A stretch of 25,781 nucleotides of DNA. Origin: JANMAT01 sp031359995 (lineage in GTDB: Bacteria > Actinomycetota > Acidimicrobiia > Acidimicrobiales > Ilumatobacteraceae). The stretch is taken from NCBI GenBank assembly GCA_031359995.1, contig JANMAT010000126.1, positions 1 through 25,781 on the forward strand, read 5' to 3'. The notes below the pieces were generated by a model that had not been told where the DNA came from, searched no databases, and saw nothing but the letters and a program-made list of their open reading frames with translations. Of this stretch, positions 1-6,314 are shown in pieces (within the stretch, counting starts at the first letter, position 1; the number at the start of each line of letters is the position of its first letter). The translations under genes were made by a program, and so were the position numbers.

Positions 1-1
1 C

Positions 2-1564
2 GACGTGACGCTGCAGTCGCTGATCGTCCAGCACTTCGTGTCGCCCAACGACCAGGTCGTCGTGAACGCCGACGCCGGCGACGGCTGGACGCTCGACCGC
101 ATGACCGTGCAGGACAACCACGGCGGCGCCGTGATGATGGGCGCGCGCAACACCATCATGAACTCCTGCCTCACCCGCAACGGCCAGTACGGCTTCAACA
201 CCTACCGCTGCCGCGGCTACGGCAACGATGGCTGCACCACCTCGACCACGGTGACCGACCTGGTCATCAGCCACAGTGAGATCTCCGCCAACGACACCGA
301 CCAGCTCGCCATCACCCAGCCCGGGTGCGGGTGCAGCGGCGGCGGCAAGTTCTGGGACGTGCGCGGCGCCCGCATCACCGACAACTGGGTGCACCACAAC
401 AACTCGGTCGGCCTGTGGGCCGACACCAACGACACGGACTTCCTCTTCCAGGGCAACGTGATCGAGGACAACGACGCCGCCGGCATCATGTACGAGATCT
501 CCTACAACGCGCGCATCATCGGCAACACGTTCCGCCGCAACGCCATCGGTCAGGGCGTGCGCCGCCTGGCCGAGTCGCCGGGCGACCACTTCCCCGACGG
601 CGCCATCTACATCTCCGAGTCCGGCGGCGACGCCGCCGCCGAGGCCGCGGCCCGTGCCCAGGGCGAGAACTGGACACAGGTGAACGAGGACCAGGACACC
701 CTCGAGATCGCCGGCAACACCTTCGAGGACAACTGGAACGGCGTGATCCTGTGGGAGTCGTCGGACCGCTACTGCTCATCGGTGGCCAACACCTCCAGCG
801 GCTACTGCACCCTCTACCACGGCTCGTTCGTGCCCGGCGGCGCCAACAAGGCCGCCTGCACCGACCCGGTCCTCACCGGTGTCGCCCTCGACCAGTGCCG
901 CTGGAAGACCCAGAACGTCGACGTCCACAACAACCTGTTCTCGATCGACCGCGACGCGGTCGGGCGGGGTTGCTCGGAGATCGACAACCACTGCGGCCGC
1001 AACGCCGTCTTCAGCCAGTGGGGCGTGTTCCCCTCGTACCCGGCCGAGATGGTCCAGCGGAAGATCCTGTTCGAGCAGAACAACGAGTTCCATCGCAACA
1101 TCTACCGCGGCACGTGGCGCTTCTCGGCCTTCGACCAGGCCGAGAGCTCGGTGCGCGACATCCGCACCTGGTCGGCCATGGCGCCCGAGGACGCCTCGGT
1201 GAACTACGCCCTGTGGAACGACCCGCCCGACGGCTTGGGCCAGGATGCCGGCTCGGTGCACGGATCGCTGGTCATCCTGCCCCCGACCACGACCACGACC
1301 ACGACCACGACCAGCTCCACCGAACCGTCGGTGCCCGACGAGCCGCCGCTGCCCACCAGCACGACGTCGCCCGAAGCAACGACGACGCCAACGACCGGGC
1401 CGACGACGACCTCCGTCACCACCACCACGAGCCCGGTGACGACCGCGCCGCCGGCGACCACGACCGTGGCGACCGCGCCGCCGGCGACCACGACCGTGGC
1501 GACCGCGCCGCCGGCGACCACGACCACGACGACCGCGTCGACCGTCCTCTCGCCCCGGGCCTGA
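2..1564 (+). CDS. Secreted right-handed beta-helix protein, 3' part, with Thr/Pro-rich C-terminal tail
   Basis: The reading frame is already open at the window edge, so the N-terminus (signal peptide expected) is missing. About 420 residues are rich in the N-x-F/I and G-N-x-I/F turns of parallel beta-helix rungs, such as GNVIEDNDAAGI, GNTFRRNAIG and GNTFEDNWNG. This places it in the NosD/pectate-lyase-like superfamily, but no catalytic set is recognisable and the substrate is unknown. Cysteines come in close pairs (CGCSGGG, RCRGYGNDGC, CSEIDNHC), fitting disulfides in an exported protein. From about base 1283 to the stop the protein is almost only Thr, Pro, Ala, Ser and Val and ends STVLSPRA, with no LPxTG motif or final membrane helix. 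Such tails usually act as wall-spanning linkers in front of another domain, so a C-terminal domain may have been lost. The gene at 25053 is a paralog. Confidence 0.85.
   Translation, partial: DVTLQSLIVQHFVSPNDQVVVNADAGDGWTLDRMTVQDNHGGAVMMGARNTIMNSCLTRNGQYGFNTYRCRGYGNDGCTTSTTVTDLVISHSEISANDTDQLAITQPGCGCSGGGKFWDVRGARITDNWVHHNNSVGLWADTNDTDFLFQGNVIEDNDAAGIMYEISYNARIIGNTFRRNAIGQGVRRLAESPGDHFPDGAIYISESGGDAAAEAAARAQGENWTQVNEDQDTLEIAGNTFEDNWNGVILWESSDRYCSSVANTSSGYCTLYHGSFVPGGANKAACTDPVLTGVALDQCRWKTQNVDVHNNLFSIDRDAVGRGCSEIDNHCGRNAVFSQWGVFPSYPAEMVQRKILFEQNNEFHRNIYRGTWRFSAFDQAESSVRDIRTWSAMAPEDASVNYALWNDPPDGLGQDAGSVHGSLVILPPTTTTTTTTTSSTEPSVPDEPPLPTSTTSPEATTTPTTGPTTTSVTTTTSPVTTAPPATTTVATAPPATTTVATAPPATTTTTTASTVLSPRA
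59..220 (+). repeat. Long direct repeat, copy A (beta-helix gene patch)
   Basis: This 162-bp stretch matches 25539-25700 in the same orientation and coding frame with one mismatch (G at 160, C at 25640). The flanks of the same paralogous genes are only about 74-76% identical by hand count: 15 differences in 57 bp upstream and about 19 in 80 bp downstream. The abrupt step, which includes synonymous positions, suggests gene conversion or recent recombination between the two genes. Confidence 0.9.
1441..1530 (+). repeat. 30-bp tandem repeat, three copies, coding for a TAPPATTTVA-type decapeptide
   Basis: Units at 1441-1470 and 1471-1500 are identical. The third, 1501-1530, differs only near its end. 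Each begins GACCGCGCCGCCGGCGACCA and encodes TAPPATTTVA or a variant. The array sits in the Thr-rich tail, keeps frame (30 bp = 10 codons), and is a likely site of copy-number slippage that changes tail length. Confidence 0.92.
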
Positions 1565-1604
1565 GCGCCACCGGATCGGGCGCCGCCCGGGCCCGCCCGT
1601 TCGT

Positions 1605-1610
1605 TAGGGT
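1605..1610 (+). promoter_or_regulatory. Candidate -10 box for the acyl-CoA ligase gene
   Basis: TAGGGT lies in an otherwise very GC-rich 79-bp gap between the beta-helix stop and the ligase start. It would give a leader of about 27 nt carrying a strong Shine-Dalgarno (GGGGGGA, 1631-1637) six bases before ATG 1644. No convincing -35 was found. Confidence 0.4.
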
Positions 1611-1643
1611 CGCGTCCACGCCGATGTCTCGGGGGGACCGACG

Positions 1644-3212
1644 ATGACCGCAGTGCCGCACAGTCCGGACTGGATCGCGCACCACGCCCGCAGCCACGGC
1701 GACACCCTCGCCGTGGTCGACCTGGGCACCGGCCGGCGCTTCACCTACGCCGAGCTCCACGAGCGCGTCGACCGCCTCACCGCCGCGCTGGCCGACACGT
1801 ACGGCGTGACCGCCGGCGACCGCGTGGCCATCTACACCCAGAACAACTCGAACGTGTTCGAGGTGCAGTTCGCCTGCTGGCGCCTCGGCGCCGCCTACGT
1901 GCCGCTGAACTTCCGCCTGGCCGTGCCCGAGCTCGAGTTCATCGCCGGCGACTGCCGACCCTCGATCCTGTTCCACGAGGCGGGCCTGGCCGACGCCGCC
2001 GCCCACGTGGCCACTTCGGCCGCGATCGCCCACCGTGTCAGCTGGGACGGCGCCGTGCCTGGTGCGGTCGAGTACGAGGAACTGCTCGCCGCGTCACCGT
2101 CGGGCACCGTGGCCCGACACCGCAACACCCACGACACGCTGGCGTGCGTGATGTACACGTCGGGCACCACCGGGCACCCGAAGGGGGCCATGATCACCCA
2201 CGGCGGGATGATCTGGAACATCCTCAGTGCCACCGGTCCGTTCGCGTTCCGCACCGGCATGGTGAACCTGTCGGTGCTGCCCCTGTTCCACATCGGCGGC
2301 ATCAACGCCTTCGCCAACCCGGCGTTCCACTATGGCGGCACCAGCTACATCATGCGGTCGTTCGACCCGGGCCAGACGCTCGAACTGCTCGGCCACCCCC
2401 ACGTGGGCATCACCCACTTCCTTGCCGTGCCCACCAACTACCTGTTCATGAGCCAGCACCCGAGCTTCGCCACGGCCACGTTCCCCACGATCGTGACCGC
2501 CGGCATCGGCGGCAGCCCCACGCCCACCGCGCTGCTCGACACGTGGGCGGCCAAGGGGGTCACGTTGCAGCAGGGCTACGGCATGACCGAGAGCGCCGCC
2601 ACCATCTCGGCCCAGTCGCGCGACGACGCGGCGCGCAAGGTCGGCTCGGCCGGCACGCCGCTGCTGCACCTGGAGCACCGCATCGTCGACGAGATGGGCG
2701 ACGACGTGGCCGTCGGCGAGACGGGCGAGCTGTGGGTGCGGGCCCCCAACATCAGCCCCGGCTACTGGAACCGGCCCGACGCGGACGCCGCCAGCTTCAC
2801 CGACGGCTGGTTCCACACGGGCGACGCCGTGCGCGAGGACGCCGACGGAGCCCTCTACATCCTCGACCGCTGGAAGGACATGTACATCTCCGGCGGCGAG
2901 AACGTGTACCCGGCCGAAGTCGAGAACGTGATCTACCGCTTGGACGGCATCGGTGAGGTCGCCGTGATCGGCGTGCCCGACGATCGCTGGGGCGAGGTCG
3001 GCCGCGCGGTCGTCGTGCCGACCGCGGGCGCCGCGGTGGAGGCCGAGACCATCCTGCGCCACTGCCGGGCCAACCTGGCCGCCTACAAGGTGCCGAAGTC
3101 GGTGGTGTTCGCCGACGAACTGCCCCACAACGCCACCGGCAAGCTGCTCAAGCGTGAGCTGCGCGCCGCTCACCTCGCCGGCGCGGCGGAACCGGTGACG
3201 CCTTCGCCGTAG
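1644..3212 (+). CDS. Fatty-acid/aryl acyl-CoA synthetase (FadD-like, AMP-binding family)
   Basis: 522 residues, normal length for a class I adenylate-forming acyl-CoA ligase, which makes acyl-AMP from a carboxylate and ATP and then the CoA thioester. The P-loop MYTSGTTGHPKGAMITH starts near residue 170. QQGYGMTESA is the A5 motif. GWFHTGD near 388 and LDRWKDMYISGGENVYP form the A7/A8 hinge. NATGKLLKREL near 496 carries the catalytic A10 lysine at about residue 500. There is no signal peptide or membrane segment. A good Shine-Dalgarno fixes the ATG. Its 3' end overlaps the convergent SDR gene by 43 bp. The crotonase 1.5 kb downstream suggests a role in acyl-CoA catabolism; acyl-chain specificity cannot be read from the sequence. 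Confidence 0.93.
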   Translation: MTAVPHSPDWIAHHARSHGDTLAVVDLGTGRRFTYAELHERVDRLTAALADTYGVTAGDRVAIYTQNNSNVFEVQFACWRLGAAYVPLNFRLAVPELEFIAGDCRPSILFHEAGLADAAAHVATSAAIAHRVSWDGAVPGAVEYEELLAASPSGTVARHRNTHDTLACVMYTSGTTGHPKGAMITHGGMIWNILSATGPFAFRTGMVNLSVLPLFHIGGINAFANPAFHYGGTSYIMRSFDPGQTLELLGHPHVGITHFLAVPTNYLFMSQHPSFATATFPTIVTAGIGGSPTPTALLDTWAAKGVTLQQGYGMTESAATISAQSRDDAARKVGSAGTPLLHLEHRIVDEMGDDVAVGETGELWVRAPNISPGYWNRPDADAASFTDGWFHTGDAVREDADGALYILDRWKDMYISGGENVYPAEVENVIYRLDGIGEVAVIGVPDDRWGEVGRAVVVPTAGAAVEAETILRHCRANLAAYKVPKSVVFADELPHNATGKLLKRELRAAHLAGAAEPVTPSP

Positions 3213-4105
3213 GCCCAGAGCGCGCCCTCGCGGTGAGGGTCGTCCGACTCGGCACTCGGCGCCTTCACCGTGCCGATCACGACGTACCCGTTGCGCACTG
3301 CGGGGTGTTCCTCGCCGAGCGCGAGCAGGGCGAGATGTTCGGCGCTGGCTGCGGGGGTGGTGACACCGGGCAGCACGCGCAGCATCGGCATCACCCGGCG
3401 CCACGCCCACTGCTTGAACGGGGGAAGGTCGCGGGCCAGGCCCGTCCCCGGCATCAGCCCGGGGTCGTACACGTTGGCCCGACGCGGTGCCGGCCAGCGT
3501 CGATTCAGCTCGTGCACGAGGTGGTTCACCGCCAGCTTCGAGGTCGAGTAGGCACGCTGGCCGGCCCGGGCGCTGGCGTCACCGGGCCGGCCGGCCGAAG
3601 CCAAGCGTTGCGGTTCCTCCCACTTCGGCGTGGCCACGAGCAGGCGGGTGCCGAACGAGCCGAAGTGGGTGCCGCTGCCGACCAGCACGACGTGCGCATC
3701 AGGCGAGAGCACCCGGTCCAGGAGGGTCAACAAGAGCTGGTTGGCCACGACGTTCACGCCAAAGGTGACCTCGATCCCGTCCTCGGTGGTGTGGCAGCGA
3801 TCGCTCATCTGGACACCGGCGTTGGCGACGACGGCGTCGATGGAACGCACACCGTCGACGATCTGGCTGATGCGGGCCGACGCTGTGCGTATCGACGCGA
3901 ACGAGGCGAAGTCCACGACCACCGTCGCGACCCATGGCGCCCCGGCCGCCCGCGCCCCGGCCGCGACCTCCTCGAGCTTCTCGGGTGAACGCCCGGCCAG
4001 CAGCACGCCTGCCCGTCGACGGGCCAGCGCGAGCACGACGTCACGACCGAGGCCCCGCGTCGGCCCCGTCACCAGCACGATCGAAGTGATGTCAGTTTCT
4101 GCCAT
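3170..4105 (-). CDS. Short-chain dehydrogenase/reductase (SDR, retinol-dehydrogenase-like)
   Basis: 311 residues from ATG 4105. The cofactor-binding Rossmann motif TGPTRGLG is at residues 13-20, NAG at 95-97, candidate catalytic Ser at 144 (VGSG) and YSTSK at 186-190. The approximately 42-residue gap between Ser and Tyr is far longer than the usual 12-13. Extended loops of this kind occur in retinol-dehydrogenase/WW-domain-oxidoreductase/protochlorophyllide-reductase-like SDRs, which reduce bulky hydrophobic carbonyls using NADP(H); substrate unknown. It is divergent from the TetR gene at 4155 across a 49-bp gap that holds one operator-like repeat, with another over its own start, so repression by that TetR is likely. 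ATG 4105 is preferred over in-frame GTG 4111 because a promoter-like TTGATG-N17-TGGCCT ends six bases before it. Confidence 0.9.
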   Translation of the reverse strand: MAETDITSIVLVTGPTRGLGRDVVLALARRRAGVLLAGRSPEKLEEVAAGARAAGAPWVATVVVDFASFASIRTASARISQIVDGVRSIDAVVANAGVQMSDRCHTTEDGIEVTFGVNVVANQLLLTLLDRVLSPDAHVVLVGSGTHFGSFGTRLLVATPKWEEPQRLASAGRPGDASARAGQRAYSTSKLAVNHLVHELNRRWPAPRRANVYDPGLMPGTGLARDLPPFKQWAWRRVMPMLRVLPGVTTPAASAEHLALLALGEEHPAVRNGYVVIGTVKAPSAESDDPHREGALWAYGEGVTGSAAPAR

Positions 4106-4107
4106 GA
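4087..4107. promoter_or_regulatory. Candidate TetR operator, proximal copy, over the SDR start codon
   Basis: Imperfect inverted repeat with left half TGATGTCAG, three-base centre and right half CTGCCATGA. The left half is identical to that of the better palindrome at 4119-4139. The two begin 32 bp apart, about three helical turns, so they would lie on one DNA face. It covers the SDR ATG (4103-4105), so binding would block transcription or its start. Confidence 0.6.
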
Positions 4108-4111
4108 CCAC

Positions 4112-4147
4112 AGGCCAGTGATGTCAGCTACTGTCATCAAGTAGGGT
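4112..4147. promoter_or_regulatory. Divergent SDR/TetR promoter region with main inverted-repeat operator (4119-4139)
   Basis: The operator has halves TGATGTCAG and CTGTCATCA around a three-base centre, eight of nine positions symmetric. Minus strand: TTGATG (4135-4140), 17-bp spacer, TGGCCT (4112-4117), then six bases to the SDR ATG. Plus strand: TAGGGT (4142-4147), then seven bases to GTG 4155 of the TetR gene. The operator therefore fills the SDR spacer and abuts the tetR -10, the layout expected of a TetR that represses both its neighbour and itself. Confidence 0.68.
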
Positions 4148-4154
4148 GACCAAC

Positions 4155-4754
4155 GTGGCACGTTGGGCTCCAGGCGCACCATCACGGTTGGCGGACTCGG
4201 CGATGGAGCTGTTCGCGAGCCGTGGCTTCCAGAACGTCACCGTCGGCGAGATCGCCGCGGCCGCCGGGGTGTCCGAGCGCACCTTCTTCCGCCACTTCCC
4301 GACCAAGGAGGACGTGCTCTTCCTCCCCGCAGAAGACATCGTGAGAGTCATCACCGACGGCCTGCACGGAGCCCGTTCCGACGCCACGCCCGCCGAGCTC
4401 CTCACCGCGGCGGTCGCGGCCCTGAGCACGGCCTGCGACAAGGACCGGGTTCTTCACCGCCGGCGGGCCGCCGTGATCTCCAGCGTGCCCGCACTGCGCG
4501 AGCGCGACCTCCTGAAGCAGCAGGCCATCGCCGAGGCGCTCGTCGACCACCTCGTCCAGCGACGAGTCCCGCGAACCCGCGCCGTCTGCCTCGCCGGCGT
4601 CGGCCTGGCGCTGTACCAGGCGGCCTACGCCCAGTGGGTCACCGACCGTTCGCGCACCTCACTCGCCGAGCGGTTCAGCCGAGCGCTCGAGGACCTCTCC
4701 GTCGATCTGGCCGGCGACCGCGGGGTGGTCGCCGCCCGGAGATCCCAGGGTTAG
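4155..4754 (+). CDS. TetR/AcrR-family transcriptional regulator
   Basis: 199 residues, typical of the family. The N-terminal helix-turn-helix spans about residues 17-56: AMELFASRGF, then VTVGEIAAAAGVSERTFFRH, then FPTKEDVL. The remainder is the alpha-helical ligand-binding and dimerisation domain, with no recognisable ligand signature. GTG 4155 is chosen because TAGGGT ends seven bases before it and no Shine-Dalgarno is present; an in-frame GTG at 4146 would add three residues. It is divergent from the SDR gene with two inverted repeats between or over the starts, its probable targets. Ten bases downstream the crotonase gene begins on the same strand. The TetR stop codon forms part of the crotonase -10 box, so the two may be transcribed together or separately. 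Confidence 0.92.
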   Translation: MARWAPGAPSRLADSAMELFASRGFQNVTVGEIAAAAGVSERTFFRHFPTKEDVLFLPAEDIVRVITDGLHGARSDATPAELLTAAVAALSTACDKDRVLHRRRAAVISSVPALRERDLLKQQAIAEALVDHLVQRRVPRTRAVCLAGVGLALYQAAYAQWVTDRSRTSLAERFSRALEDLSVDLAGDRGVVAARRSQG

Positions 4755-4757
4755 CCT
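4752..4757 (+). promoter_or_regulatory. Candidate leaderless -10 box for the crotonase gene
   Basis: TAGCCT, whose first three bases are the stop codon of the TetR gene, ends seven bases before GTG 4765. No Shine-Dalgarno lies in between. Transcription would begin at or next to the start codon. Confidence 0.5.
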
Positions 4758-4764
4758 GCGCGCC

Positions 4765-5541
4765 GTGGACACCGCAACGACGCTCGCGATCTCCGGAGGC
4801 GTGGCCCGCATCACGCTCAACCGGCCCGACAACCGCAACGCGCTCTCCCGTGAGCTCGTCTTCAGCCTCACCAGCCACTTCGACGAGGCGCTCAGCGACC
4901 CGTCGAGCCGCGTGGTCGTGCTCACCGGCACGGGCAACACGTTCTGCGCAGGTGCCGACCTGAAGGAGCAGCGCCGGCCGCTGCCGGCCGATGCGCCGCC
5001 CGCTCCGGGCCTGCCCGAGCTGATCACCCGCATCATGGAGTCGCCCAAGCCCGTGATCGGCCGCATCAACGGCCACGCCCTCGCCGGCGGTCTGGGCCTG
5101 GCCGCGTCGTGCGACATCTCCATCGCGGCGGCCTCGGCCACCATGGGCTTCACCGAGGTCCGCATCGGCGTAGCGCCGGCGATCATCTCGGTGGTGTGCC
5201 TGCCCAAGATGCGCCCGGCCGACTCGGCCGAGCTGTTCCTGACCGGCGAGCGCATCGGGTCGGCCCGCGCCGCCGAGGTCGGGCTCATCAACCGGTCGGT
5301 GCCCGACGACCAGCTCGACGCCGCGGTGGACGAACTGGTGGGCAAGGTGCTGCTCGGGGGCCCCATCGCCCTGGGCAAGTGCAAGGAGCTGCTGTGGCGC
5401 GTGCCGCTCATGGCGCGTGACGACGCGTTCGCCTGGGCAGGCGAGTTCTCCTCGGCCCTGTTCCGGTCGGAGGAGGGCCAGGAGGGCATGACGGCCTTCG
5501 GCGAGCGCCGCAAGCCCCGGTGGGTCGAAGCAGGCGACTGA
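4765..5541 (+). CDS. Enoyl-CoA hydratase/isomerase family protein, LiuC/methylglutaconyl-CoA-hydratase-like
   Basis: 258 residues, full length for a crotonase. Oxyanion-hole elements are CAGADLKE (61-68) and GHALAGGLGLAASCD (103-117). In classical enoyl-CoA hydratases the second element carries a catalytic Glu (GGxxEL); here that position is Gly111. The other catalytic Glu is kept as Glu131 in GFTEVRIGVAPAIIS. From memory of the families, this TEVRxGxxPAxIS pattern with Gly for the first Glu resembles LiuC/AtuE-type hydratases of leucine and isoprenoid breakdown. The exact substrate is therefore inferred at family level only. GTG start behind a TAGCCT box. It lies immediately after the TetR gene and may join FadD and the SDR in one acyl-CoA pathway. 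Confidence 0.9.
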   Translation: MDTATTLAISGGVARITLNRPDNRNALSRELVFSLTSHFDEALSDPSSRVVVLTGTGNTFCAGADLKEQRRPLPADAPPAPGLPELITRIMESPKPVIGRINGHALAGGLGLAASCDISIAAASATMGFTEVRIGVAPAIISVVCLPKMRPADSAELFLTGERIGSARAAEVGLINRSVPDDQLDAAVDELVGKVLLGGPIALGKCKELLWRVPLMARDDAFAWAGEFSSALFRSEEGQEGMTAFGERRKPRWVEAGD

Positions 5542-5583
5542 CGGTCCGCCGGACGGGAATGGCGGAGTCGGGGTTGGCGGTTA

Positions 5584-5605
5584 CATGCTTGCGCGCGCAA
5601 GCATG
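5584..5605. promoter_or_regulatory. Perfect 22-bp palindrome, candidate operator
   Basis: Half-site CATGCTTGCGC followed directly by its exact reverse complement, 11 bp per arm with no mismatch and no spacer. It lies 43 bp after the crotonase stop and 26 bp before the ATG of the broken LLM gene. Length and lack of a loop suit a dimeric regulator (TetR type) better than a terminator, and no T-run follows. Its former target is probably the LLM gene. Confidence 0.7.
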
Positions 5606-5630
5606 CGCGCCGGCAGCGGAGGAACGGTCG

Positions 5631-5936
5631 ATGGCGAGGCAACTGGAACTGGGTCTGGACACCTCCGGCGACGTCACGGTGGGCGCCGACGGTCGCCCCC
5701 TGCACGAAGCCCGGGTCATCCGCGACCTCGTCGACGAGGCCGTGCTGGCCGATCAGGTCGGCGTCGATTTCATCGGCGTCGGCGAGCACCACCGCGTCGA
5801 CCTCACCGTGTCGTCGCCGGAGGTCGTGCTGGGGCGCGGGTCGTTCACGGAGTCGTTCCCGCGGTTCGGCTACGAGCTGAACCAGTACGCGGCGAGCGCC
5901 GCGGAGCTCATCATCATGAGCGGCCAGCAGTCGTAG
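5631..5936 (+). pseudogene. LLM-class flavin-dependent oxidoreductase, internally deleted and truncated
   Basis: The first 67 residues (MARQLELGLDTSGDVTVGAD..., then GVDFIGVGEHHR, then VSSPEVVL) match the N-terminus of luciferase-like monooxygenases. The next residues, GRGSFTESFPRFGYEL, belong about 45 residues further on in intact members, where an EVILGRGSF-like motif occurs. The join lies at GAGGTCGTGCTGG (5820-5832), as expected for an in-frame deletion between two similar EVVL/EVIL codon runs. After about residue 83 LLM similarity ends and the frame reads antisense MOSC sequence to a stop. ATG 5631 still has a good Shine-Dalgarno (GGAGGAA, 5618-5624) and an upstream palindrome, but the 101-residue product lacks most of the TIM barrel and cannot be an active enzyme. 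Confidence 0.85.
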
Positions 5937-6234
5937 TACTGACCGGGCGGCGAGGAGAACTCGCCCAGCTCGGGCGGGAACACCGAGAAGTCGGGCCGTG
6001 GCTCGTCCTCGCGGGCGAAGACGGCCCGCAGCTCGGTCATGGCGTGCCGCTTCGGTAGTGGTCGAGGTCGCTCGCCGGCCGGTGCAACCAGATGGTGACG
6101 GGACGACCGAACGCAGCCGACAGCGCCGCGTGCACGTCGGCGTCGTCGGTGGTGAGCGTCTCGCCGTGGGGCAGCATGATCCGCACCGCGCCGGGAGCGT
6201 TCCAGCCGTTCGGCACCGTAGTGCGGGCGGCCAC
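5881..6234 (-). pseudogene. MOSC-domain protein remnant, broken at both ends and frameshifted
   Basis: Read on the minus strand, 6234-6037 gives VAARTTVPNGWNAPGAVRI, then LPHGETLTTDDADVHAALS, then GRPVTIWLHRPASDLDHYR. These resemble the MOSC N-terminal beta-barrel region of molybdenum-cofactor-sulfurase-like proteins. That frame stops at 6037-6039. The similarity continues in a second frame from 6040: MTELRAVFAREDEPRPDFSV, then FPPELGEFSSPPGQYYDCWP, then SSAALA. The N-terminal YPVKS segment and the whole catalytic MOSC half are missing. Near 5881-5891 the remnant fuses head-on with the LLM fragment. It is one internal slice of a gene with at least one frameshift. The assignment rests on remembered family patterns. 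Confidence 0.68.
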
Positions 6235-6300
6235 ACGCGCCGTGCGCTCAGTGGCCGCCGCCGTTCGCCGCACGGTGACGCATCCGAGCGGAGGCGGCCG

Positions 6301-6306
6301 TAGCAT
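6301..6306 (+). promoter_or_regulatory. Candidate -10 box of the ABC exporter gene
   Basis: TAGCAT ends eight bases before ATG 6315, with no Shine-Dalgarno in between, predicting a leaderless or one-to-two-base leader mRNA. The interval 6235-6300 upstream holds no recognisable gene. Confidence 0.45.
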
Positions 6307-6314
6307 CGGCGGCC

